Part shown: piece by piece, positions 1-8,995 of the stretch | How the letters are laid out: each line of letters begins with the position of its first letter | How positions within the stretch are numbered: the stretch's first letter is position 1 | Origin: Streptomyces uncialis | GTDB taxonomy: Bacteria > Actinomycetota > Actinomycetes > Streptomycetales > Streptomycetaceae | DNA: 64,000 bases | Direction of reading: 5' to 3' | NCBI RefSeq assembly: GCF_036250755.1 | Contig: NZ_CP109583.1 | Coordinates: 5,041,001 to 5,105,000, forward strand | Translations under genes and position numbers: made by a program | Notes under the pieces: generated by a model | The model's database searches: none | The model's input: the letters and a program-made list of their open reading frames with translations, nothing else | Told to the model about the DNA's origin: nothing

Positions 1-466
1 CCGCCGTGAGCGCGTGGCGGGCGACCGCCACGAGGACCGGTGTCCCGCCGGGCGTGCGTGGCGCGTCCGGGTCCGGCCCCGGGTGCAGAGCCGCGGCGGC
101 GACGGGCGCGAGCGGGCCCGTGAAGCCCTCCGCGCCGGTGAGCGCGCCGTCGCCGCCGGTCCACAACCGCTGCGCGCCGAGCAGGAGTTGCGCCAGCGCG
201 GCGGCCTCGGGTCCGCCGTCCGCGCGGGCGGTCCGGACCATACGGGTGAGCAGATCGCCGTCCCCGCGCGGGCCGCCGGGGTCCGGGGCGGCCGCGAGCG
301 TACCGCCGCGCAGCAGGGCGCGGCGGCGGAGGGCCAGCAGGGCGGGTACGGCGATCCGGCACAGCTCGTCCGGCGTGAAGGCGGCGCCCTCCGTACCGTC
401 GTCGAGGAGGAACGCGGACACGACGCGGCCCGTCTCCTGGATGTCGTCCTCGGACCAGGTGAGCAC
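1..466 (-). CDS. hypothetical protein, 3' end beyond left edge
   Basis: An open minus-strand frame runs from GTG at 466 to the left edge without a stop (about 155 residues visible), with the codon bias of a real Streptomyces gene. The product starts VLTWSEDD and is rich in Ala, Leu, Arg and Gly. No signal peptide, membrane segment or known motif is visible. It is divergent from the CHAT gene starting at 745, with about 280 bases between them, so the two may share a control region. I do not recognise the family. The start is chosen as the only reasonable one before the frame loses coding character. Confidence 0.5.
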   Translation of the reverse strand, partial: MLTWSEDDIQETGRVVSAFLLDDGTEGAAFTPDELCRIAVPALLALRRRALLRGGTLAAAPDPGGPRGDGDLLTRMVRTARADGGPEAAALAQLLLGAQRLWTGGDGALTGAEGFTGPLAPVAAAALHPGPDPDAPRTPGGTPVLVAVARHALTA

Positions 467-744
467 CCCAACCCCCGCGCTCCGCTTGCCGTACGGGTAC
501 CGATGGTATCCAGCGTGGCCGGAATCCGACGCGGTGTCACCAGGGTCCCGTCATCACGCGGTCGCCCGCCCGTCGCGCACAGAGACGCCGCCGGGGCCCG
601 CGCGGTTCGCGCGGGGGCGTACCGGATACGGCCGTGCGCCGGTACGGGGCCGGGACTACGCTCGGTGCGGGTTCCGTACCGGGGCGTGTGCCACGGGGTG
701 CGTGTCTCCGGGCCCGCCGTCCACGCCCGACCGGGGGAACGCGT

Positions 745-3510
745 GTGAACGACCATCCGAATCTGCTGCCGGAGGACCGTCCGGCGTACGAGAGGTGCGT
801 CGACCAGGGCATCCGGACGCTGCGGGCCAGCCCGTCGCCGCCCGACCCGCGGCTGTCCGAGGTCCTGCGCACGATGGCCCTCAACGCGACGTTCCAGGTC
901 AACGAGTCGGCCGCGCCGGAGTACGAGGAGTACGTCCGGCGGCGGGCGGCGGCGCGGGCCTCGCCCGGGTGGGCGTCCGACGCTGGTGACGCGTTCGCCG
1001 GGGCCGCGCCGACGACAGCGCCCGCACGGAAGCCGTTCCCCCGTGGGCGGGTGGCGCTCGTCGTGCTGGGCTTGCTGCTCGGCGGGTCGGCCCTGGCCGT
1101 ACTGCTGCTCGGGGAACCGGGCACGGCCGCGGTCGTGCTCGGTGCGGTGGCCGCTCTCACGGTCCTCGGCGCGGTGCCTCTCCGGGGTCTGGGGGCCGCC
1201 CGGCTCCCGAAGCCCTTGCGACGGCGGCGCCCGGCCCCCGAGCCCGTCGCCCAGGCCGGGCGGGCGGACGGGCCCACGAGGGGCCACGACCTCCGGACGG
1301 CCAGGCGGGAGTGGGAGGCGGCGCTTCTGTACCGGGGCGTGCTGCCGTTCCTGCGGACCGCGCTGGAGTCCTCCGCCGAGGTGCGCCTGGACGCACGGCT
1401 GGCGGATGTGCGGAGCACGAGGACCATCCGGCTGAGGCCCACCGCCCGGCGGCGCGTCTCGGAGCGCGGTCCGGGGTACGGACCACCGCCCGCCGCCGAC
1501 TCCGGGACCACGACGGACACCCTGGACCGCCCTTGGCCGGGAGGCAGCGAACGGGACCGCCCCTGGCCGGGAGGCAGCGAACCGGACCGCCCTTGGCCGG
1601 GAGGCAGCGAACGGGACCGCCCTTGGCCGGGAGGCAGCGAACCGGACTTCTCCAGCCCCGACTACGGCGCCTGGGACGCCGCCGATGAACCGGACGAGGA
1701 CGAGCCGCCGTACGACGACCCGGAGCGCGAGCACGGGAGCACCGAGCCGGGCGCCGGATGGGGCCCGTCGAAGACACCCGGCAGGGACCCCGGCGAGGAC
1801 TCAGGTCCGCCGGACCCCGAGCCACCCGTACGCGCCGACCCGCCCCACCCGCACGGAGGCTACGGCCAGGCACAGCCCCCCGCGCACGCGTACCCGCAAC
1901 CGCAGTACCCGTATCCCGGCGGGCGTCCGCACCCGGGTACGGGCGGCCGCCCGCACCCTGGCCTGCCGTCGCGGAGAGTCCGCCCGCACCCGGAGTACCC
2001 GAGCGCCCGCCCGCACCCGGACACCACCGGGCGGCCCGACCGGGACACCCCGCCGCCCCCCGACCCCCGCCGTATGGTCGTGGAACTGGTCGAGCAGGCA
2101 CCGCCCGGCACGGAAGTGCCCCTCCAGGTGCAGATCGTGCAGGACCGGTCGGCGGACGACCGCGCGGAACCGGGCATCGCGCTGCGCGCGTTCGCGGTCC
2201 CGGCGGACGGGGCGCGGCTGCTGATCACCGTGCACGCGCCGGGGCTGATCGCGCTGGGCGACCTCCAGCAGGAGGTGACGGTCCGGCCCGGCACCGACTC
2301 CGATGTGCTGACGTTCGGGCTGCGCACGGCGGCGGAGGGGCTGCGCGCGGTCACCGTACGGGCGTTCCACGCGGGGACGTTCCTGGGCGAACTGCGGGTC
2401 CAGCTGTCGGTGCGGCACGGCACCCCGGCCCGTTCCGGCCCGCCGCGTGTGGCCCCGCTCGCGTCGGTCGCCTTCGACCCGGGCGAGGTGACCCTCCAGG
2501 TGCTCAGGGGCGAGGACGGCTCGTACAGCTTCCAGCTGATCAGCGAGACCTGCTACGCCCCGGAGTCGTTCCGGCTGCTCGGCGGCGACCCCCGGTGGAT
2601 CGCGGACCGGGTGTACCGGGAGCTGCGCCAGGCGGCGGCCGAGTCGGGACCGGGCTCGGACGGGGTGGCGGGGGCCCGGCGGCTGCGGAACCTGGGCGTC
2701 GAGATGTGGGCGTCGGCGGTACCCGAACCCGTACGGCGGCAGTTCTGGGCCGAGGCGGACCGCATCTCGTCGGTGACGGTGCTCGGCGCGCACGACCTGG
2801 TGCCGTGGGAGCTGCTGTACCCGCTGGACGGCGACTGCGAGGGCGAGGGGTTCCTGTCGGAGTGGCTGCCGGTGATCCGCCGGACGTTCGGCCAGCAGCG
2901 GGTCCGGGAGCTGGATCTGTCCCGGGCCGCGTTCGTCGTGCCGCCGGACTCCCCGGAGGGCGCGGCGGAGGAGATCGCGTCGCTGCGCCGGCTGTTCGGC
3001 GCGGGGGTCACCGACCTCGGGGTGTTCACGGAACGTTCGGCGGTCAGCGGTCTGGTCGAGAGCGGGTTCGGGGGGCTGCTGCACTTCGCGTGCCACAACA
3101 CGTTCAGCGACGAGGGCTCGCAAGTGGCGATGGCGGACGGCCCGTTCGACCCGATCGACCTGGCGTACGCGACGCACTCCCGCTCGCTGCGGGACTCGCG
3201 CCCCCTGGTGTTCTTCAACGCGTGCCGCAGCGCCGGCGAGATCGGCTGGTACGCGGCGAGCCTCGGCTGGGGCACGCAGTTCCTGCGCTCGGGCGCGGGA
3301 GCGTTCGTCGGCACCCTCTGGCCGGTCCGCTCCGACGCGGCCCACGACTTCGCCCGCGCCTTCTACACCGAACTCCTCACCCGCGACCGCACCCTGGGCC
3401 AGGCGTCCCTCCACGCCCGCAGAGCGGTCCGCCGCGGCGACGGCGACCCGACGGGCCTGGCATACGCGGTGTACGGCAGCCCGGCGGCCCGTGCGGGTCG
3501 CCTTCGCTAG
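745..3510 (+). CDS. membrane-anchored CHAT-domain (caspase-like) protein
   Basis: The product has 921 residues from GTG 745, which has a purine-rich site (cgggggaa) just upstream; the open frame extends further up, but that part lacks a ribosome site. After a cytoplasmic-looking N-terminus (VNDHPNLLPEDRP) come two hydrophobic stretches at about residues 105-155. A long Pro/Gly-rich disordered section follows, with four copies of DRPWPGGSE. The C-terminal third is a CHAT protease domain. The His of the ACHN motif (H784) and the Cys of the NACRSAG motif (C827) form the expected clan CD dyad, followed by the typical GTLWPV segment. CHAT domains are caspase-like peptidases common in bacterial conflict and signalling proteins. 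The substrate is unknown. The last six codons lie inside an intergenic repeat. Confidence 0.85.
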   Translation: MNDHPNLLPEDRPAYERCVDQGIRTLRASPSPPDPRLSEVLRTMALNATFQVNESAAPEYEEYVRRRAAARASPGWASDAGDAFAGAAPTTAPARKPFPRGRVALVVLGLLLGGSALAVLLLGEPGTAAVVLGAVAALTVLGAVPLRGLGAARLPKPLRRRRPAPEPVAQAGRADGPTRGHDLRTARREWEAALLYRGVLPFLRTALESSAEVRLDARLADVRSTRTIRLRPTARRRVSERGPGYGPPPAADSGTTTDTLDRPWPGGSERDRPWPGGSEPDRPWPGGSERDRPWPGGSEPDFSSPDYGAWDAADEPDEDEPPYDDPEREHGSTEPGAGWGPSKTPGRDPGEDSGPPDPEPPVRADPPHPHGGYGQAQPPAHAYPQPQYPYPGGRPHPGTGGRPHPGLPSRRVRPHPEYPSARPHPDTTGRPDRDTPPPPDPRRMVVELVEQAPPGTEVPLQVQIVQDRSADDRAEPGIALRAFAVPADGARLLITVHAPGLIALGDLQQEVTVRPGTDSDVLTFGLRTAAEGLRAVTVRAFHAGTFLGELRVQLSVRHGTPARSGPPRVAPLASVAFDPGEVTLQVLRGEDGSYSFQLISETCYAPESFRLLGGDPRWIADRVYRELRQAAAESGPGSDGVAGARRLRNLGVEMWASAVPEPVRRQFWAEADRISSVTVLGAHDLVPWELLYPLDGDCEGEGFLSEWLPVIRRTFGQQRVRELDLSRAAFVVPPDSPEGAAEEIASLRRLFGAGVTDLGVFTERSAVSGLVESGFGGLLHFACHNTFSDEGSQVAMADGPFDPIDLAYATHSRSLRDSRPLVFFNACRSAGEIGWYAASLGWGTQFLRSGAGAFVGTLWPVRSDAAHDFARAFYTELLTRDRTLGQASLHARRAVRRGDGDPTGLAYAVYGSPAARAGRLR
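1525..1644 (+). repeat. four tandem 30-bp coding repeats
   Basis: Four units of exactly 30 bp begin at 1525, 1555, 1585 and 1615 and encode DRPWPGGSE followed by R or P. The units differ by only a few bases, so the array is recent and probably varies in copy number between strains. Confidence 0.9.
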
Positions 3511-4345
3511 CGCTTCCGAGGTCCGTCCGGCTGGACGTACTTGTCCCTGTGCCGTCGCTCGTGGGGTGCGCAGTTCCCCGCGCCCCTTTGGGGCGCACCC
3601 TGTGGGTCCTTCGGGTTGGTGCCGGTCGGGATTCTCCGTCCTCGCTCCAACGCGCTCGGTACGACGTCCACTGACCCGACTGAAGAGCATCGGAGTCTGC
3701 GGGCAGAGATTCCCGCCCACCCCCTTCGGTAGCCGAGCGCCCGCACGGGGAGGGTGGTTCAACCCCGCCCGGCCCGGAGCCTGACCACACCCGCAGGCCG
3801 AGAACAGCCCCCACCCGAAGGACAACACCAGCCAGGCAGCGCCCCGACAGGGGCGCGGGGAACTGCGCACCCACGTGAGTACCCGCACGGAATGAGGTAC
3901 GCCCAGGAATGGAACCCCAGGGGCGCGGGGAACTGCGCACCCCACGAGCGACGGCACAGGAACGAAGTGCGCCGCGCCGGACAGCCCTGGGAAGCGCAAG
4001 CGAAGGCGACCCGCAGGGAACTGCGCGAAACCACCGAGCGACGGCACCGGAAACAAGTACGCCCAGCACAAGAATCCCAGGGGCGCGGGGAACTGCGCAC
4101 CCACGTGAGTACCCGCACGGAATGAGGTACGCCCAGGAATGGAACCCCAGGGGCGCGGGGAACTGCGCACCCCACGAGCGACGGCACAGGAACGAAGTGC
4201 GCCGCGCCGGACAGCCCTGGGAAGCGCAAGCGAAGGCGACCCGCGGGGAACTGCGCGAAACCACCGAGCGACGGCACGGGGAACAAGTACGTCCCGCCGG
4301 ACAGACCTCGGAAGCGCAAGCGAAGGCGACCCGCAACCAACTCAC
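3490..4345. repeat. intergenic repeat cluster 1
   Basis: No gene is visible between the CHAT gene and the gene at 4418. The stretch is built from modules seen in four other clusters of this window: a ggtcgccttcgct module, the phrase cagttccccgcgcccc and its complement ggggcgcggggaactgcg, and a ~157-bp core at 3571-3727. The core contains the hairpin gcgcccc-ttt-ggggcgc. Modules left of the core run in one orientation and modules right of it run mostly in the other. The cluster starts inside the last codons of the CHAT gene. Confidence 0.9.
3849..4308. repeat. 230-bp tandem duplication
   Basis: The 230 bases from 3849 are repeated almost exactly from 4079. Each unit contains two ggggcgcggggaactgcg phrases. 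The few differences (for example cgcaggg against cgcgggg) show a recent event within repeat cluster 1. Confidence 0.9.
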
Positions 4346-4417
4346 CTCCCCCACAGGTCTTGGGTCCGACGCCCGCTCGCACGGCGGGCGTCGGACGACC
4401 GGTACCGAGGGGACCCC

Positions 4418-5110
4418 ATGAGATCTGTAGACAGGCGAGAAGGACGTTTCGCGGACCGCCTCACGAGCCGCTCCGCCGCCGCGTGCCTGGCGGTCGCGGG
4501 AATACTCGCGGGCGTGCTGGTCGGCAACTCCGCGCTGGGAACCGTGCCCGGCTGCGGATTCGGCAGTGACGCCTACCCGTCCCAGACCGCCGGGGACTGG
4601 ACCGCCCACGCGGATCACGTGGTCGTGGCCACCCCGGTGAAGGAGCGGAGCATCAACAGGCGGGACTACGAGGAAGGCCGGACCTTATACGACGTGGAAC
4701 GCGAGGTGACCTTCCGCGCCGATGACGTCCTTTGGGGTACGGAGCGCCCCGGACGTCCGGTAGGCGCCGAGTTCGAACTGGTCGCTCCCGGCTGGAGGGT
4801 GATCAGGGCGTCGGGCGACCGCTTCGACCATACGAACGCGAACGCGCCCCGCTTCGAAACCGGCCACACCTACCTCCTCGCCCTGCGATGGGATGCCGGC
4901 CGGTGGGCCGTGCTCGGGGAGGGCGCCGCCGTCCCCTTCGACGACCGCACGGTCGGCCAGGGCGAATGGTGCGGGCGCGACCTCAGCAAGGAGGACGTCG
5001 CCCGAGGCGAGCGCTTCTCCCGCCCGGACGACACCAGCCTTGAGGAATCCCTGCTGGGCCGGAACGCGCAAGCGGTCACCCGTGAACTCGACAAGGCGAG
5101 CAGGAAGTGA
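4418..5110 (+). CDS. secreted or membrane-anchored hypothetical protein with a TTA codon
   Basis: The product has 230 residues. ATG 4418 follows the site gagggga. The N-terminus is basic, then hydrophobic (about residues 18-40, CLAVAGILAGVLVGNSA), and fits a signal peptide or anchor. The remainder has the look of a compact extracytoplasmic domain (ADHVVVATPVKE, TYLLALRW) with a Cys pair. I do not recognise a named family, although such proteins recur in Streptomyces. Codon 89 is TTA (4684-4686), so translation should depend on the bldA tRNA and be confined to later development. It stands alone between repeat cluster 1 and the next secreted protein gene. Confidence 0.75.
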   Translation: MRSVDRREGRFADRLTSRSAAACLAVAGILAGVLVGNSALGTVPGCGFGSDAYPSQTAGDWTAHADHVVVATPVKERSINRRDYEEGRTLYDVEREVTFRADDVLWGTERPGRPVGAEFELVAPGWRVIRASGDRFDHTNANAPRFETGHTYLLALRWDAGRWAVLGEGAAVPFDDRTVGQGEWCGRDLSKEDVARGERFSRPDDTSLEESLLGRNAQAVTRELDKASRK

Positions 5111-5339
5111 CCACCGGAGCCGTGCGGCCGCCGGGCGGGCGGGAAGCGGACCGCCTGTCGCCGCACAGTCCGCCCGCGTGCCCTGCCAGCCGGTCACACC
5201 TGCGGTGACCTGCTGAGACCCGTACAACCAATGGCCGCCTCCGACGGTCCTGCTCGACAACCTCTGATCAACGGATCACGGATCACGGATCACGGCCCGA
5301 CGGGCCGCTGTCCGTGGCCGACCAGGACTGAAGGACTCG

Positions 5340-7007
5340 ATGAACCCAGCCAGACGCACCACCGCCACAGCCTTGGTCCTGGCCACGGCGGGCGGGGTGC
5401 TCCACGCCACTGCCGCGCCCGCCTCCGCGGCGGTGAGCTGTACCTCCCCTGTCTTCAAGCGGCAGGTCTTCGCGAACACCACGTTCGCCGGTACGCCGAA
5501 GAAGACGGACTGCGACTCCGCGATCGACCAGAACTGGGGTACGGGCGCACCCGCGTCCCGCGTGCCGAAGGACAACTTCGGTGTTCGCTGGACCGTGACC
5601 CGCGACTTCGGCTCCGGTGGCCCGTTCACGCTGAACGTGGCCGCTCAGGACGGCATCCGGGTGTACCTCGACAACAGCCGCAAGGTCGATCTCTGGAGGA
5701 ACGTCTCCGCGACACAGAAGAAGACCGTCAACATCAACGTCCCCTCCGGCAAGCACACCCTCCGGGTCGACTTCGTCAACTGGAGCGGAAAGGCGAACGT
5801 CAAGTTCGGCTACCAGCCGCGGACCGCGGCGTCGGTCGACAGGGTCAAGCCCCTTGCTCCGACGGCTCCGGCCGTGTCGTACAGCGCCTCGACCGGCAAG
5901 GCCGAGCTGACCTGGGCGAAGAACAAGGAGATGGACCTCGCGGACTACCGTGTGTTCCGCCGCGCCAAGGGAGCCGCCTTCAGCACCAGGCCGCTCGCGA
6001 CGACGATCTCCACGACGTACACGGACACCACCCTGCCCAAGAACGGGGACGTGTACTACTACGAGGTACGGGCCCGCGACAAGGCAGGCAACCAGTCGGC
6101 GGGTACGGCCGACAAGGGCGTCACGACCGCCGACCGTACGGCGCCGGACCGGGTCAGGGGGATCTCGGCGGAGGGCACGACCGCGGGCAACACCGTCCAC
6201 TGGCTGGCCTCCTCGAAGGACGTCCGCCACTACGAGGTGTCGGGCGCACCGGTGGGACAGCAGGACGCGGACGGCCCCGTCGTCGTCCCCGGCACCTCCT
6301 ACACGGACCCGGCGGCGGTCGCCGGTACGCCCGTCACGTACACCGTGCGCGCGGTCGACGCGGCCGGGAACAAGTCCGCGGTGTCCCAGCCCGTCTCGGT
6401 CACCCGGCCCGCGGCTTCCGCCGTGCCCGCCCCGTCCGCGCTCCGGGCCGAACCCCTGGACGCCTTCACCGACGTCACCTGGTCCGGCGCCGACGGTTCC
6501 GACGCCGCGGTCACCGGTTTCCACGTCTATCGCCGCACAGCGTCGACCGGTGCCTGGGCCCTGGTGGGCAAGGCCGCCGCGTCCGCCACCTCGTACCAGG
6601 ACACGTCGGCTCCGAAGGGCCGCGCGTACTACTACGTCGTGGCCGTGGACGACGGTGACGCCGAGTCGGCCCCGTCCGGCACGACCACCCTCGACCGCCG
6701 CACCCCGGCCACCAGCGACGGGCCGCGCGCACCGCGACTCGACCTGATCTCGTCGGGTTCCACCCGGTCACCCATCATGGTCGGCATCAAGCCCGGCGCG
6801 GGCGACGAGAAGAGGCTGCTGAGCGGCTACTCCTGGAACATCTCCGGCGCGTGCGGCGACAGCGGCCTGGGCGGCATGACGACGACCACCACGATCTCGT
6901 GGACACCCCCGTACAACGGCCCCTGCGCGGTGACCGTGTTCGCCGTGGACACGTACGGAAGGCAGGGCGAAACGGCCGGCCAACTGGAGTTCATGGTCAA
7001 CCGCTGA
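5340..7007 (+). CDS. secreted PA14-like / fibronectin type III protein
   Basis: The product has 555 residues from ATG 5340. A classical signal peptide (MNPARRTTATALVLAT, cleavage near ASA-AVS) is followed by a PA14-like beta-sandwich at about residues 45-160 (VRWTVTRDFGSGGPFT, DGIRVYLDN, HTLRVDFVNWSG). Three fibronectin type III repeats follow, each with the YYYEVRAVDxxGN pattern (about 175-265, 265-355, 365-450). The C-terminal 90 residues form another beta-rich region. PA14 and FN3 domains usually bind carbohydrate or form spacers in exported enzymes, but no catalytic domain is visible, so an adhesin or matrix protein is likely. Just upstream, ggatcac is repeated three times (5275-5295). 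Confidence 0.85.
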   Translation: MNPARRTTATALVLATAGGVLHATAAPASAAVSCTSPVFKRQVFANTTFAGTPKKTDCDSAIDQNWGTGAPASRVPKDNFGVRWTVTRDFGSGGPFTLNVAAQDGIRVYLDNSRKVDLWRNVSATQKKTVNINVPSGKHTLRVDFVNWSGKANVKFGYQPRTAASVDRVKPLAPTAPAVSYSASTGKAELTWAKNKEMDLADYRVFRRAKGAAFSTRPLATTISTTYTDTTLPKNGDVYYYEVRARDKAGNQSAGTADKGVTTADRTAPDRVRGISAEGTTAGNTVHWLASSKDVRHYEVSGAPVGQQDADGPVVVPGTSYTDPAAVAGTPVTYTVRAVDAAGNKSAVSQPVSVTRPAASAVPAPSALRAEPLDAFTDVTWSGADGSDAAVTGFHVYRRTASTGAWALVGKAAASATSYQDTSAPKGRAYYYVVAVDDGDAESAPSGTTTLDRRTPATSDGPRAPRLDLISSGSTRSPIMVGIKPGAGDEKRLLSGYSWNISGACGDSGLGGMTTTTTISWTPPYNGPCAVTVFAVDTYGRQGETAGQLEFMVNR

Positions 7008-7137
7008 CCCCGGAACCTCGCTGTACAGAGGGAGAGCCGACCCCCTGGGCTCTCCCCCGACCTCGGGCGGCCGAGGGCGTCACGGCCGTGCATTCGACAG
7101 AAGGGCACGTCAGCCTCTGCGGCCTTGGAGCCATCAG

Positions 7138-7166
7138 GCGTGGTTGTCAGTGCCCGGTTCTAGGGT
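7138..7166 (+). promoter_or_regulatory. putative promoter giving a leaderless Shedu mRNA
   Basis: The hexamer TAGGGT at 7161-7166 ends six bases before the ATG at 7173, and no ribosome binding site precedes that ATG. A -10 element so close to the start codon implies a transcript beginning at or next to the A of ATG. The -35 region is not obvious. Confidence 0.4.
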
Positions 7167-7172
7167 GCCCCC

Positions 7173-8384
7173 ATGGCGACATTTCGATCCGGTTTCACGC
7201 TCAGGCGCATGGTCAAGGAGGCGCGGGAGCTCACCGAGCACGCCACCGTGCGGGAGCGGATCGACGCGGTTTTGCACATAATGGGTGGCCCTGGTGGGAC
7301 GTACGGCAAGGGCAGACCGCTGGTGGAGGCCTTGGAGGATGTCGCCCAAGAGGCCCTTCTGCACGAGGACATCGCGTTCGCTCAGCGCTTCCAGAGGTTC
7401 GCCGGCTACGCCGGCGGCAGCCTCTTCCTCGACACCGTGGAGTACTACTACGACGAGGGGGCTCGGCGGCGCAGCGAGGAGTACATGCGGCGGATGGCCG
7501 CCTTGGGTGCCGAGCGAGCGGTGGCAGTCCTGGAGGCATTGTGCGCCGACAACCCTGACGCGAGCGCCGCCGATGCCCATGCCCTCTTTCGCGGCATCGC
7601 CCGATCTACCGACCATCTGGGAATCGGAAGCGGAGAGGGCGGGATCCAGCTGTCCACCAGGGACTTGAAGTACCTCCAGCGACATGGCCACATGGAGCTG
7701 GTCCTACGGAACCTGCCCCGGCCAGCCACCGCCGAGACCGCCCGGATGATGAGCGATGTCCTGGCGGACGCCGACGCGGGAATGCTGGCCCAACTGCTCG
7801 AACTGAAGGCCAGACGGGCCGGCCTTGCGTCCCTGCGTGCTGTGGTGGACCACTCGGACAGCTCCGAGAGCGCGCTCCACGCCTGTCTGAAGAACCAGGA
7901 GTGGATCTTCGGTGGTGCCTATGTGGCCGAGCTTGCCCGCCGTCAGTACACCCCCGAAACCATTCTCGACATCCCGCTGCTGCGTGGTGACGGATCTCTC
8001 CACGTGGTGGAACTCAAGCGCGCCAACATCCAGGACCTGGTGATCCGGCCCAGCGGCCACCTCATGCTGGGTGCGCCGGCACACCGCGCGGTCTCCCAGG
8101 CGCAGAACTACCTCCGGGCCATGGACGAGAACCGACAGACCATCCTCGCGCGGTACGGCATCGATACTCGCAGGGCCTCGGCGACGGTCGTGATCGGGCA
8201 CCCGCAGTACGTGAGAGGGAGCATCACACCCCAGGAGGTCGCGGAGACGCTGCGAACCTACAACACGCACATGGCACGCATAGAAGTGATCACGTACGAG
8301 ACCCTGCTGGAGTCGGCATCCCGGATGCTGGCGCTCTCGTCGGCAGGTCAGGACCCCACCCCGATCGAGGACCCCACGGCATGA
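7173..8384 (+). CDS. sduA: Shedu anti-phage nuclease (DUF4263 family)
   Basis: The product has 403 residues. The C-terminal half carries the Shedu (SduA, DUF4263) PD-(D/E)xK nuclease. It shows NQEWIFGGAYVAEL, the metal-binding Asp in LDIPLL (D266), VELK (E280 and K282), and the helix SQAQNYLR with the conserved Gln and Tyr (Q309, Y313). The N-terminal half is helical and presumably senses the invader or controls oligomerisation, as the variable N-termini of Shedu proteins do. Shedu is a single-protein anti-phage system that cuts DNA. The gene overlaps the next one by ATGA, so a partner is translated with it. It sits beside an RHS toxin operon and a prophage relic, a typical defence-island setting. 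Confidence 0.85.
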   Translation: MATFRSGFTLRRMVKEARELTEHATVRERIDAVLHIMGGPGGTYGKGRPLVEALEDVAQEALLHEDIAFAQRFQRFAGYAGGSLFLDTVEYYYDEGARRRSEEYMRRMAALGAERAVAVLEALCADNPDASAADAHALFRGIARSTDHLGIGSGEGGIQLSTRDLKYLQRHGHMELVLRNLPRPATAETARMMSDVLADADAGMLAQLLELKARRAGLASLRAVVDHSDSSESALHACLKNQEWIFGGAYVAELARRQYTPETILDIPLLRGDGSLHVVELKRANIQDLVIRPSGHLMLGAPAHRAVSQAQNYLRAMDENRQTILARYGIDTRRASATVVIGHPQYVRGSITPQEVAETLRTYNTHMARIEVITYETLLESASRMLALSSAGQDPTPIEDPTA

Positions 8385-8701
8385 ACGACACCACTCCTGG
8401 GATCGAGTCGCTCCTTGCGAGCCTCTGCGGTGGCGCGATCACCGGCAAGGATTACATCGGCTACTTCCTCAACGAGCACGGAGAGGAACTCGTTTTCGCT
8501 CAGCGCAAGGGCGAGAAGACGGCCCGGCTCTGGCACAGCGACGCGGACTGGAAGATGTTCCGTATTGGTGATCATTCGATACGGGTGGACGGACCCATGG
8601 ACGGGATGATCACCATCGGCGATCTGATCATCGATCGCTCGGAGGCGTCATGGCTGTCCTCCTGCCTGGCAGCCTCCCGTCATATGCGCTCCAGGCGCTG
8701 A
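8381..8701 (+). CDS. small hypothetical protein translationally coupled to Shedu
   Basis: The product has 106 residues (MNDTTPGIESLLASLC). Its ATG overlaps the Shedu stop in ATGA, so the two are co-translated. It is soluble, with no signal peptide or membrane segment. The centre contains a likely small beta-rich region (EELVFAQRKGEK, WKMFRIGDHSIRV). I do not recognise the family. The coupling suggests a regulator, inhibitor or sensor for the nuclease, but classical Shedu works as one protein, so this role is an inference from position only. Confidence 0.65.
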   Translation: MNDTTPGIESLLASLCGGAITGKDYIGYFLNEHGEELVFAQRKGEKTARLWHSDADWKMFRIGDHSIRVDGPMDGMITIGDLIIDRSEASWLSSCLAASRHMRSRR

Positions 8702-8995
8702 TGGCGACTTCGCAACGTGGCGCTCGCGAGCGTCGCCCCTGGTGGCGAAGGACGACCTTTGACCTCTGGCGATCATGCCTCCGAATTTGCGGCGCACTTC
8801 TGCGACAATTCGGTGGGACTGATTCGAATGGAATGCTGACGGAGAGTGGTGGCGGTGCTGTTCGAGTGACGTGTAGAAATCGGAAGGTTCGTCCACCCCG
8901 GATGGCCGACACTGCACGGCTCATCTGAGAAAAGCGTCATCGATCCATTCCCCAAGCCATGCGTCATGGATGGTTGAAACTGCCCGTATATTGAG

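Noticed and set aside
1801..4170. 789-codon minus-strand frame
   Set aside because: It combines repeat-cluster translation (GCAVPRAP-like phrases) with the antisense of the CHAT gene.
3900..4420. Short plus-strand frames with repeated RGELRTP peptides
   Set aside because: These are translations of the intergenic repeat in several places and frames. Codon bias and ribosome sites are missing.
8702..8995. Possible small genes in the AT-richer gap after the Shedu operon
   Set aside because: Frames on both strands lack ribosome sites and coding bias. No repeat or RNA structure is evident, so the gap is left empty.
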